DNA of 8,573 nt from JASHVB01 sp049522565 (GCA_049522565.1 JBEKNT010000398.1:1-8573), one strand, 5' to 3'. Counted from the first letter of the stretch, positions 1 through 7,885 are shown. A program made the numbers and translations. Notes: generated by a model from the sequence alone, not told the origin.

Positions 1-351
1 GGTGCCGGCGATGATCGGCGGCAGGAAGCGGCGTTGCTGTTCCTTGCTGCCGAATTTCACGATCGGCTGGCAGCCGAACATGTTCATGTGCAGCGTGGAG
101 CATGCGTTGAAGCCGTTGCGGCCGACTTCGGACATGATGATCGCAGCCTCGGTGAGGCCCAGCCCGGCGCCACCGCATTCCTCCGGGAAGATCGCGCCGA
201 ACCAGCCGGCCGCGGCGAAGGCGCGGCTGAACTCGTGCGGGAATTCGTGGTTCAGATCCTTGTGATACCAGTAATCCTCGCCGAACTCCGCGCAGATGCG
301 GGCGATGCTATCGCGAATCTGCCGCTGTTCGTCGGTGAGCAAGAAATCCAT
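1..351 (-). CDS. Acyl-CoA dehydrogenase, N-terminal part (runs off the left edge)
   Basis: This is the first 117 residues of an acyl-CoA dehydrogenase, an FAD enzyme that makes the alpha,beta double bond in an acyl-CoA. The protein opens with MDFLLTDEQRQIRDSIARIC, the usual helical start of the family. It continues with GWFGAIFPEECGGAGLGLTE (about residues 47-66), the typical 'G(W/L)xGxxxPEExGG' segment, and then with STLHMNMFGC and FGSKEQQRRFLPPIIAG. That last stretch is the family's 'GSxEQKxxxLPxLxxG' region. The FAD-binding middle and the catalytic C-terminal domain lie outside the window. I chose the ATG at 351 because a GGAGG sits 5 bases upstream; an in-frame ATG at 363 would put that motif inside the coding sequence. 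It is divergent from the lipoprotein gene and may belong to the same catabolic locus as the hydrolase and LLM genes. Substrate class cannot be told from this part. Confidence 0.88.
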   Translation of the reverse strand, partial: MDFLLTDEQRQIRDSIARICAEFGEDYWYHKDLNHEFPHEFSRAFAAAGWFGAIFPEECGGAGLGLTEAAIIMSEVGRNGFNACSTLHMNMFGCQPIVKFGSKEQQRRFLPPIIAGT

Positions 352-356
352 CGCCG

Positions 357-361
357 CCTCC
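357..361 (-). promoter_or_regulatory. Ribosome binding site deciding the acyl-CoA dehydrogenase start
   Basis: GGAGG reads on the minus strand five bases before the ATG at 351. It overlaps the alternative in-frame ATG at 363, so it favours the shorter N-terminus. Confidence 0.6.
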
Positions 362-502
362 ATCCCTGGGCGGGGCGATTGTGGGCATGGGAGCGGCGAG
401 AAGCAATGATGGTCGGGGTCGAGCGCGGGGCATCAACCGGGCAGCGGTAGTCGTCGGCGGCCCGTCCAGCGGCGTCCGCGCCTGCCGCGAGGACGCGAGC
501 TG

Positions 503-629
503 TTAACCCGAAGGAAGATCGCGAGCCACACGAGGGCCACAGGGCAATAGACTCGGCGCGCCTGGACCGAAGCGCAGTTCTGATCGTCGCCGCGGCCCGA
601 CCGTGGTTCTCGATCTTCCTCCGTGTTAA
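503..629. repeat. Imperfect inverted repeat, about 27-40 nt arms
   Basis: The left arm starts TTAACCCGAAGGAAGATCG (503-521). The reverse complement of 611-629 is TTAACACGGAGGAAGATCG, so 17 of 19 positions match. Extending inward to 529 and 603 gives 23 of 27 matches, and a weaker GGGCC match continues to about 542 and 590. The loop is about 50-75 nt depending on where pairing stops. No flanking target duplication was found. It could be a two-site operator, the ends of a degenerate small mobile element, or a structured leader. The function is unknown. Confidence 0.5.
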
Positions 630-712
630 AATCTTTCTATATCGCGGCCGCACACGCCCGCCTTCACTGGCACGTTATCGCTGCCGCTTTGCCTGAGGTC
701 CGACCACAACCC

Positions 713-2137
713 ATGCCAACTAACAAAACCGCCCCGCTGCTGCTGGCCGCCCTGCTCGCTTGCTGCGCGCCCGCACCCATGCGGCTTGCCGCGCCGCCGT
801 CGGACAGCCCCTTCCAGGCCTCCTACAGCGCCGGAACGCGCGACGCCGCCGGCCGTTTCATGGGCGGCACCGAACTCCGTAACCTCACCGTCCACAGCGG
901 CCAACTGTACGCCGGGATCGGCTATTGGGAAGACCGGCCGGGATTCGAAGGACCGCAGGGTGCCACGATCCTGGTACTGGACGGGCCGACCGCGTCGTGG
1001 CGGGTGGAGCATGTGTTCGACGCCAGGATGCCCGACGGCAGAATGCGCGACTTCGCCATCTCGGCGCTGCAAAGCGTGCGCTTCACCACCGACCGCAACG
1101 GCGCGACGCTTCCCACTCCGGTCGATATCCTGCTCGCCTCGTCCTGGGACCGCACCGGCACCGACGCGATCTTCAGCCGCGACGACGCCACCCGCATGTG
1201 GACCACGACGGTGCTCTCGCAAGACCGAACCGCGTCGGACTTCCTGCCGCAGGTGCGCAGCTTCGGCATGCACCGCGACCGGCAGACCGGCGTCGATCGC
1301 GTGTTCGCCGGCACCGATCCGCGCGGCATCTTCAGCGGTGCGCTCGACCCCGCCGTGCCCGGCCGCATCGCCTGGTCCGCCGAACCGGAATTCGATCCGC
1401 GCACACGGCGCGTCGACGCATTCCCCGGGCTGGCCGGACGTTTGCGCATCAGCAGTTTCGCCGAATGCAACGGCGCGCTGTATGCCGCCGTCGGCCAGCA
1501 GGTTTGGCAGCGCATCGACGGCCCGGCACCCCGTTGGCAGTTGCGCTACACCAATCCGCACCCGTTCTATTCGCAGACGGGCCTGCGTGGCCTGACCGCG
1601 ATCGCCGATCCCGCCGGCAACGGCCAGGTATTGCTCGCCGCTGTCGAAGGGAATCACGCGCGCATCGTCCGCATCGATCCGCGCGACGGCAGCGAAGCGA
1701 CCGACCTGGACCTCGGCGCGCTGCTTGATCGCGCCTGGCAGACGCGCGTCAGCTACATGATCGCAGCCTACAACGACATGACGCCTCTGCGTGACAACAG
1801 AGGCGCCGAGGTACTGCTGATCGGGTTGGAAGCGTACATTCCGCCCGGCGCGCCGCGACCTCCTGGGCACGCCGTGCTGGACGTCCTGCACGGGTTGGAA
1901 GGCGGGGCTTGGTATCTCGTCCGGCATGCCGACGGCGGTTACGATCTGCACCTGGTCACCGCATCGCTGCCAGGCATCGGCAGCAACCTGGTGTCAACCC
2001 GAACGATCGTTGCGTCACCGTTTGCCGGCGACCCGAGCGTCTATCTGGGCGGCTACGACGCCAACGGCACCGCCGCACACAACACCGCGTGGATCGCACG
2101 CGCGCCGATTGACGCAGTGTTGCGGGAAGCGCGCTAG
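713..2137 (+). CDS. Predicted lipoprotein of unknown function, possibly beta-propeller-like
   Basis: The product is 474 residues long and I do not recognise a named family. The N-terminus has one Lys (K5), then a hydrophobic run (LLLAALLA) ending in LLAC, with Cys17 at a fitting lipobox position. This predicts a signal-peptidase II lipoprotein on the periplasmic side of a membrane. The rest is soluble, with short segments ending in motifs such as 'LYAGIGYWED', 'RVFAGTDPRGIFSG', 'LYAAVGQQVWQRI' and 'VYLGGYDANG'. These alternate 'measured value' phrases recall blades of a beta-propeller or sialidase-like fold; that is inference. I preferred the ATG at 713 over the GTG at 623 because only 713 puts the lipobox at a normal distance from the N-terminus. 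The nearest Shine-Dalgarno-like motif, GAGG at 695-698, is rather far away, so the start is moderately sure. It precedes the hydrolase by 51 bases on the same strand and may share its transcript. Confidence 0.75.
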   Translation: MPTNKTAPLLLAALLACCAPAPMRLAAPPSDSPFQASYSAGTRDAAGRFMGGTELRNLTVHSGQLYAGIGYWEDRPGFEGPQGATILVLDGPTASWRVEHVFDARMPDGRMRDFAISALQSVRFTTDRNGATLPTPVDILLASSWDRTGTDAIFSRDDATRMWTTTVLSQDRTASDFLPQVRSFGMHRDRQTGVDRVFAGTDPRGIFSGALDPAVPGRIAWSAEPEFDPRTRRVDAFPGLAGRLRISSFAECNGALYAAVGQQVWQRIDGPAPRWQLRYTNPHPFYSQTGLRGLTAIADPAGNGQVLLAAVEGNHARIVRIDPRDGSEATDLDLGALLDRAWQTRVSYMIAAYNDMTPLRDNRGAEVLLIGLEAYIPPGAPRPPGHAVLDVLHGLEGGAWYLVRHADGGYDLHLVTASLPGIGSNLVSTRTIVASPFAGDPSVYLGGYDANGTAAHNTAWIARAPIDAVLREAR

Positions 2138-2177
2138 GGTTGGCCAGGGTGAAAAATGTGTGGTCTGCTCGCGGCTC

Positions 2178-2184
2178 AGGAGGT
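2178..2184 (+). promoter_or_regulatory. Strong ribosome binding site for the hydrolase's original start
   Basis: AGGAGGT lies 4 bases before the ATG at 2189. It is one of the clearest Shine-Dalgarno sequences in the window. It serves a start codon in frame 2, whereas the hydrolase body is in frame 3, and this is the main evidence that the hydrolase gene carries a frameshift. Confidence 0.7.
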
Positions 2185-2188
2185 AGCC

Positions 2189-2981
2189 ATGGCAGACGAC
2201 GCACCCGCTTCAGCGGACCGACTTAATGTTCGCGACATCGCATTGGAGGTCGTCCGTCCGCCGCGGCGCCGGGCAGCCGATCCTGGCCTTGCACGGCATG
2301 CAGCCGATCGATCCGGCCGCGCGCTTCCTGAACCTGCTGGGTCGCCACGCCGAGATCACCGCCCCGTCGCATCCCGGCTTCGGCGATTCGCCGCGACCGG
2401 CCGATTTCGACACGGTGTACGACCTGGTGCATCTCTATCTCGACCTGCTGGAATCGTTGCCGCGGCAGAAGGTCACCCTGCTCGGCTTCTCCTTCGGCGG
2501 CTGGATCGCCGCGGAGATCGCCGCCTCTTGCTGTCATCGGGTGGAAAGACTGATCCTGGTCGATCCGTTCGGTATCAAGCTGAGCGATCGCGAGACGCCA
2601 GACATAACCGACGTGTTCAACACGCATCCCGATACGGTACGCGACCGCGAATGGCACGACCCGGCGCGCTGCGCTCCCGACTTCAATGCATGGGAGGACG
2701 CCGCGCTGGTCCGCTACGCGCGCGGCCGTGACGCACTCTGCCTGTATGGGTGGAAGGATTACATGTATAACCCGCAGCTCAAGCGCTGGCTGGGACGCAT
2801 CGCCGTGCCGACTTTGGTGCTATGGGGCGCATCCGACCGCATCGTCACCCCGGACTACGGCCGCACCTATGCCGGGCTGATCCCCGGCGCGCGCTTCGGG
2901 CTGATCGAAGCAGCGGGACATCATCCGGAGATCGAACAGCCGGAGGCGTTCGCCGATCGCGTCGTCAGCTTCATCGTCTGA
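2189..2981 (+). CDS. Alpha/beta hydrolase with an apparent +1 frameshift near its N-terminus
   Basis: The body (uninterrupted from 2226) is a serine hydrolase of the alpha/beta fold. Numbering from the ATG at 2226, LHG (22-24) is the oxyanion strand-end motif, GFSFGG places nucleophile Ser89 in a G-x-S-x-G elbow, GASDRIV gives Asp204, and AAGHHPEIEQP gives His232 (or His233). The set is complete and about the usual length. The natural start appears to be the ATG at 2189, which follows AGGAGGT. From there the protein reads MADDAPASADRLNVRDIALEVVR and then leaves the hydrolase frame. Removing one base near 2258 gives EVVRRRGAGQPILALHG, a normal first strand joined to the catalytic core. The ATG at 2226 has no ribosome binding site. 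So the gene is either a recent frameshift mutant or contains a sequencing error. The LLM oxidoreductase follows 56 bases later. The substrate is unknown; hydrolysis of an ester, lactone or C-C bond is possible. Confidence 0.8.
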
Positions 2982-3037
2982 GCAGAATCACGCGGACGCC
3001 ACATCCACACCTGGGCACACAGCGGGGGAAAAAATCC

Positions 3038-4261
3038 ATGGACGTCTGGTGGCAGTGCGAGATCCCCTATCCCTACGTGCCGCAGGATGTGCTGGCAGCA
3101 GCGGATTCGGTGCGCGGCAGCCTGCCGAACAAGTGGTGCGATCCGAAGGTCGCCGCCGATCTGTACGAGGAAGTGCTCGACGAGTTCCTGCTGTGCGATG
3201 ACGAAGGCATGAACGTGCTGGCGATCGAGCACCACGCCGGGATCAACTCGCTGATGGCCGCCAACCCGATGTTCGTCGGCATCCTGGCACGGCAGACCCG
3301 CAAGGTGCGCATCCTCAGCCTCGGCACGCTGGTATCGTTGCGCGAGGACCCGGTGCGCATCGCCGAGGAATACGCCACCGCCGACGTGATGTCGCGCGGC
3401 CGGCTGGAGATCGGCTTTGTGAAGTCGGGCGGCACCGAAATGGCGTCCAACCACACCAACCCGGTGGGCAACCTGGAACGCTATTGGGAAGCCATCGACC
3501 TGATCCGCAAGACGCTGTCGTCGCATGACGGGCCATTCTCCTGGGAGGGCAAGTATTTCACCCACCGCCACGTCAACATCTGGCCGCGACCGTGGCAGCA
3601 GCCGCATCCCCGGTTGTGGTCGGCAACCGGCGATCCGTACACCGCCGCCGAAGTCGGCCGCCGCGGCATGGTGCATGTGCTGGTGCTGCGCGGACCGGAT
3701 GGCACGAAGCGCGCCTACCAGGCACACCGCCGCGCGCGCGCCGAGGCCGGGCTGCCGAAGGTCACCACCGATAATTTTGCCTACGCCGCGATGGTCTATG
3801 TCGGCGAGACCGAGGAGGAAGGTCGTGCGGGCGGCAGCAAGCTGTTGTGGTTCCTCAACACCAGCCTGAAATCGTCACCGCAGCTTTCGAAGTTCCTGCC
3901 GGGCATGACGCCGCCGGAATTCGCCCCGCAGATCTATCGCACCGCGCCACGTCCGACCGCTGCCGCGCCGGACATGGTGAATGCGGAGAAGGGCGTCGCT
4001 CCCGCCAGCCAGAATGCCGCGAAGCTGATGTCGCTCACTACCGAGGAGGCGATGCAGCAAGGCATTCTGTTCTGCGGCACCCCCGACAGCACCTACCGCC
4101 AGATCATGGAATTCTACGATAAGGTCGGCGGCTTTGGACACCTGGCGATGATCGGCCGTTCCGGCTTCATGACGCACGAGGAATCTGTAAAGGGCATCAA
4201 GCTGTTCGCGCGCGAAGTGGCACCCAGGCTGCGCGAGGTGAAGGCGATGCTGACCGAGTAA
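3038..4261 (+). CDS. LLM-class flavin-dependent oxidoreductase (luciferase-like monooxygenase)
   Basis: The 407-residue product belongs to the bacterial luciferase-like TIM-barrel family, whose members use reduced FMN or F420 to oxidise organic substrates. Seen in the sequence: AIEHH at residues 62-66, matching the luciferase 'EHH' motif; VRILSLGTLVSLREDPVRIAEEYA around 90-113, the usual barrel strand and helix; MSRGRLEIGFVKSG around 118-131, matching the 'SxGRxxxGxGxG' segment; and SATGDPYTAAEVGRRG around 195-210. The length fits the larger members of the family. The ATG at 3038 is preceded by purine-rich GGGGGAA (3024-3030). An open frame extends back to 2822, but it lies inside the hydrolase gene and has no family similarity. 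The gene sits 56 bases after the hydrolase, probably in one transcript, and its stop codon TAA abuts the palindromic repeat. The cofactor (FMN or F420) and substrate cannot be decided here. Confidence 0.88.
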   Translation: MDVWWQCEIPYPYVPQDVLAAADSVRGSLPNKWCDPKVAADLYEEVLDEFLLCDDEGMNVLAIEHHAGINSLMAANPMFVGILARQTRKVRILSLGTLVSLREDPVRIAEEYATADVMSRGRLEIGFVKSGGTEMASNHTNPVGNLERYWEAIDLIRKTLSSHDGPFSWEGKYFTHRHVNIWPRPWQQPHPRLWSATGDPYTAAEVGRRGMVHVLVLRGPDGTKRAYQAHRRARAEAGLPKVTTDNFAYAAMVYVGETEEEGRAGGSKLLWFLNTSLKSSPQLSKFLPGMTPPEFAPQIYRTAPRPTAAAPDMVNAEKGVAPASQNAAKLMSLTTEEAMQQGILFCGTPDSTYRQIMEFYDKVGGFGHLAMIGRSGFMTHEESVKGIKLFAREVAPRLREVKAMLTE

Positions 4262-4413
4262 CCTCTCCCGCGCTGTGCGCGGGAGAGGTCAAGACGCGAA
4301 GCGTCGAGGGTGAGGGTGATCGGGTCGGCACGTTACAGCAGAGTGCCGACCCGATCACCCTCACCTCGGTGCTGACGCACCTCGACCTCTCCCGCATGCA
4401 GCGCGGGAGAGGT
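4261..4413. repeat. Composite palindromic repeat between convergent genes
   Basis: These 153 bases are made of two inverted copies of one unit. Each outer flank is itself a hairpin: ACCTCTCCCGCGC-TGT-GCGCGGGAGAGGT (4261-4289) and ACCTCTCCCGC…GCGGGAGAGGT (4385-4413). The right flank, inverted, matches the left at 26 of 29 positions. The inner parts form a perfect 23-bp stem (4309-4331 with 4343-4365) around an 11-nt loop. The intervening 4290-4308 and 4366-4384 match poorly between copies. The left edge touches the LLM stop codon and the right half is read as the end of atpG. I take this as a dispersed palindromic repeat of Xanthomonadales type (inference). It may also end transcription from both sides. 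Confidence 0.8.
4309..4365. terminator. 23-bp perfect stem-loop, candidate bidirectional terminator
   Basis: The arm GGTGAGGGTGATCGGGTCGG plus CAC (4309-4331) pairs perfectly with 4343-4365 around the loop 4332-4342. It sits where the LLM and atpG transcripts converge and would fold in RNA of either strand. There is no T-tract on either side, so it is not a standard intrinsic terminator. RNA 3'-end protection or Rho-assisted stopping is as likely. The atpG stop codon is in the loop. Confidence 0.35.
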
Positions 4414-5227
4414 TTGGCCCGCCGCCAGCTCCACCAGTTCCGCGGTGATCGCCTCCTGCCGCACCCGGTGCTCGGACAGCGTCAGCTCTGCCAACATCTC
4501 CTGCACCTTGCTGCGCGCGCGTACCATCGCCGCGGCACGCGCCTCATTCTCGGCTACGAAGGCGTGCATCGCCGCCTCGCACAGCGACGCGAACACGTAT
4601 TCCTCCGCCAGGCTCGCCAGCAATACCTCCGGCGGCAGCGTGGTCAGCGGCGGCATCCCTGCCGGCACGACGCCAAAATGTTCCGCATCCAGCGGCAACA
4701 ACGAGCGGCACGTCACGCCAACGCCCACACCCACCGTCCACGCCGGAAACACCACTTCCACCGCGCCGATCCGCCGCGTCGTCATCTGCTCGTACAGCGC
4801 CTCGGCAATGCGGATGCATAACCCGGCGATGCCGCCGACCTGCGTCGCCATCGCGCTCTGCCAGACCGGCACGATGCCGTGCGTCGGCGCGAGCAGTAAC
4901 CCGCGGCTGCCAACCAGGAACACGTCCGCCGGCACGCGCGCCGCGGCCGCCTCCAGCACATGCTCCGCAAACCCACCCACAAACCCTTGCTCCGCGCAGA
5001 ACACGATGCGCGCAACGCCGGCGCTGCCGATCGCGCGCTGCGCGTCGTCATCACGCAAGCGCAACGCCTGCGCAATCGCCTGCGCGATCACCTCCGCATA
5101 GGCGCGGAACCCCGGCAACAACGCGCGGCTCTGTTGCGCATGCGCCGCGGCGATACCGCGCATCGCGCCGATCACCGCGTCCAGTTGCTGCACCCCCCGG
5201 ATGCGAGCCCGAACCGCAGCGAGGTCC

Positions 5228-5235
<8 letters not shown>
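4333..5235 (-). CDS. atpG: N-ATPase (alternative F1Fo) gamma subunit with repeat-derived C-terminal tail
   Basis: Gamma is the rotor shaft of F1, linking the c-ring to the alpha3beta3 head. The 300-residue product starts with MAEDLAAVRARIRGVQQLDA, the N-terminal shaft helix, and ends its conserved part with EHRVRQEAITAELVELAAG, which matches the canonical C-terminal helix (RQASITQELTEIVSG in E. coli). The N-terminal segment diverges from standard gamma, as expected for the alternative-type family. The ATG at 5235 overlaps the end of atpA by 8 bases (ATGGCTGA), which implies translational coupling, and no strong ribosome binding site is seen. The odd feature is the tail. Residues 275-300 (TSPALHAGEVEVRQHRGEGD and six more) are encoded wholly by the palindromic repeat at 4261-4413, and the TAA lies in its hairpin loop. 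The insertion seems to have replaced the original stop just after the usual end of gamma. Gamma is the last gene, as in N-ATPase operons. Confidence 0.9.
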
Positions 5236-6719
<1,484 letters not shown>

Positions 6720-6745
<26 letters not shown>

Positions 6746-7472
6746 GGGGGGTTTCTTCGTGCAGGGCGTGGCTGATGCGATCCAGATCGGCGCGCCAGGA
6801 ATTACGGATCAGCGCATGCGGCGCGGCGAGTTCTATGCCGGCAATCAATGTCGGATCCGTGCTGAAGCTAAGCTGCGGCGCGGCACCGAGGGCATGGGCA
6901 AGGACATCGCGGCAGTCGGCCTGCGCCGCCGCATCCAGCGGCGCGGCAGAGCGCAGTTCGATGGTTGTTGCGGCAAGAGAACCACGCGCCGGGTGGGTGG
7001 CCAGCGTGTCCGCCAGGCTTTCAAGAAACGCACGGTTCAGCGCGCGTGCCGGGACGCGTTGCAGCAGGCGGGTGGCGATGGTCAGCGCAAGCTCGTTGGC
7101 TTCACGTTCGAGCGCCTCGCGCATGACGTGTTCATCGCGTGCGATGGCCTGCTGCGCGTCGGCTTGCAGGCGTGCCGCGGCGTCGGATGCATGTTGCAGC
7201 AGGGTCGCGCGTTCGGCCTCGGCGGTGGCGCGCGCTTCGGCGAGGATGCGTTGGCCTTCGCCGGTCAGGCCGTCGCGTTGCTGCGTGATTGCCGCGGCTT
7301 CGTCGGTGGCTTGTTGGAGCTTTGCCGCGGCGTCCCCCAGTAGTTTGTCGGCTGCCGCACGTCGTTCGGCGATGATCCCGGCGACCGGACGGAACAGGAA
7401 GTGCGCAAGCAGCCAGACCAGAACAAGGACGTTGATCGTCTGTAGCGCGAGGGTCCACAGGTCGATATGCAT
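6720..7472 (-). CDS. atpF: N-ATPase b subunit with delta-like C-terminal domain
   Basis: The b subunit is the peripheral stalk that anchors the F1 head to the membrane a subunit. This 250-residue protein is much longer than the usual b (about 156 residues). It has one membrane helix (about 5-28, LWTLALQTINVLVLVWLLAH), then an Ala/Glu/Arg/Gln-rich coiled coil to about residue 135. The C-terminal part at about 171-235, beginning IELRSAAPLDAAAQ and including FSTDPTLIAGIEL, resembles the C-terminal domain of the F1 delta subunit (VELTSA…PLIGGxVVRVG). No separate delta gene is present between atpF and atpA, so this protein probably does both jobs. The ATG at 7472 is preceded by GGGGTGG (7478-7484), which lies directly next to the 47-nt-arm inverted repeat. 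The length and fusion fit the alternative F1Fo b family. Confidence 0.9.
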
Positions 7473-7486
7473 TCACGCCACCCCGA

Positions 7487-7602
7487 CTCCCCCTCCCCTT
7501 GTGGGAGGGGGTTGGGGGGAGGGGTTGGTGCGGTCAGGCGCCGTGGTGCGTATCTCCGCACCGACCCCTCCCCCCAACCCCGTCCCACAAGGGGAGGGGG
7601 AG
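7487..7602. repeat. 47-nt-arm inverted repeat between atpE and atpF
   Basis: The left arm 7487-7533 and the reverse complement of 7556-7602 agree at 45 of 47 positions (both start CTCCCCCTCCCCTTGTGGGA). The loop is 22 nt (7534-7555). Each arm also contains a smaller hairpin around TTGT. It fills most of the 167-base gap between atpE and atpF, an unusual place in a tightly packed operon. In the atpB-G transcript it would form a very stable stem ending two bases before the atpF ribosome binding site (7478-7484). It is probably a dispersed repeat, possibly acting on mRNA stability or the relative yield of c and b. This accounts for the whole non-coding interval except the GAT tract. Confidence 0.85.
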
Positions 7603-7626
7603 ACTTGCATCACCACCATCGCCATG

Positions 7627-7641
7627 ATCATCATCATCATC
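7627..7641 (-). repeat. (GAT)5 microsatellite giving tandem stop codons after atpE
   Basis: Five ATC units on the plus strand read (GAT)5 on the minus strand. In the atpE frame the codons from 7642 down to 7628 are five TGA stops in a row. A looser CAT/CAC-rich stretch extends to about 7608. Length variation by whole units would not affect atpE. Confidence 0.8.
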
Positions 7642-7885
7642 AATGCACGAACGGATTGGCGAACAGCAGCAGCAGCGCGATGACCAGACAGTAGATCGCC
7701 ATCGTCTCGATCATCGCCAGGCCGACGAACAGTGTGCGCGACAGCGTGTTGGCCGCTTCCGGCTGGCGGGCGATCGCGTCCAGCGCCGCTGCCACGGCAC
7801 GTCCCTCGCCCAGTCCCGGCCCGATGGCACCGAGTCCAACCGCCAGGGCGGCGCCCAGCACACTCGCGACTTCGATCCAATTCAT
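7640..7885 (-). CDS. atpE: N-ATPase c subunit (rotor ring) with two ion-site glutamates
   Basis: This 81-residue protein is two membrane helices joined by the polar loop ARQPEA (39-44, holding the conserved RQP), and it forms the rotor ring. Helix 1 carries GPGLGEGRA (22-30) and helix 2 carries IETMAIY (59-65). Aligned by eye to the Na+-binding c subunit of Ilyobacter tartaricus, Glu60 is the essential carboxylate, Tyr65 matches Tyr70, Thr61 matches Ser66, Glu27 takes the place of Gln32, and Met62 replaces Thr67. A glutamate pair like this is a mark of N-ATPase c subunits. Loss of the Thr67 equivalent leaves H+ or Na+ use open. The ATG at 7885 overlaps the atpB stop (ATGA), so translation is coupled; AGAGGGAA lies upstream. 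It ends in NPFVH, then five TGA codons. Confidence 0.95.
   Translation of the reverse strand: MNWIEVASVLGAALAVGLGAIGPGLGEGRAVAAALDAIARQPEAANTLSRTLFVGLAMIETMAIYCLVIALLLLFANPFVH

Larger units (their letters stand above)
352..712. other. Divergent intergenic region with inverted repeat
   Basis: This is the 361-base gap between two divergent genes, so promoters for both should lie here. I see no convincing -35/-10 pair. The only AT-rich stretch is 625-643 (TTAAAATCTTTCTATAT), which could hold a -10 element for the rightward gene. A small hairpin with GCGTCC (472-477) and GGACGC (491-496) arms is present. The main structure is the inverted repeat at 503-629, listed separately. No credible small gene was seen. 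Confidence 0.5.

Noticed and set aside
623..712. GTG start at 623 for the lipoprotein
   Set aside because: It would put 30 extra residues before the signal peptide and overlaps the inverted repeat. The lipobox distance fits only the ATG at 713.
626..1951. 441-codon minus-strand open frame opposite the lipoprotein gene
   Set aside because: The plus-strand product has a signal peptide, a lipobox and normal composition. The minus frame has none of these and is a shadow.
2822..3037. N-terminal extension of the LLM oxidoreductase to a GTG at 2822
   Set aside because: The extension lies inside the hydrolase gene in another frame and encodes basic low-complexity sequence. The ATG at 3038 has a purine-rich site and starts where the family does.
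4262..4288. Classical intrinsic terminator for the LLM gene
   Set aside because: The 12-bp stem is perfect but no T-rich run follows, and the same hairpin recurs at 4385-4413 as part of the repeat. I kept it as a repeat only.
7467..7694. Plus-strand frame encoding a His-rich peptide (HHHHRHDHHHH)
   Set aside because: It is read from the inverted repeat and the ATC/CAC microsatellite, overlaps atpE, and has no ribosome binding site.
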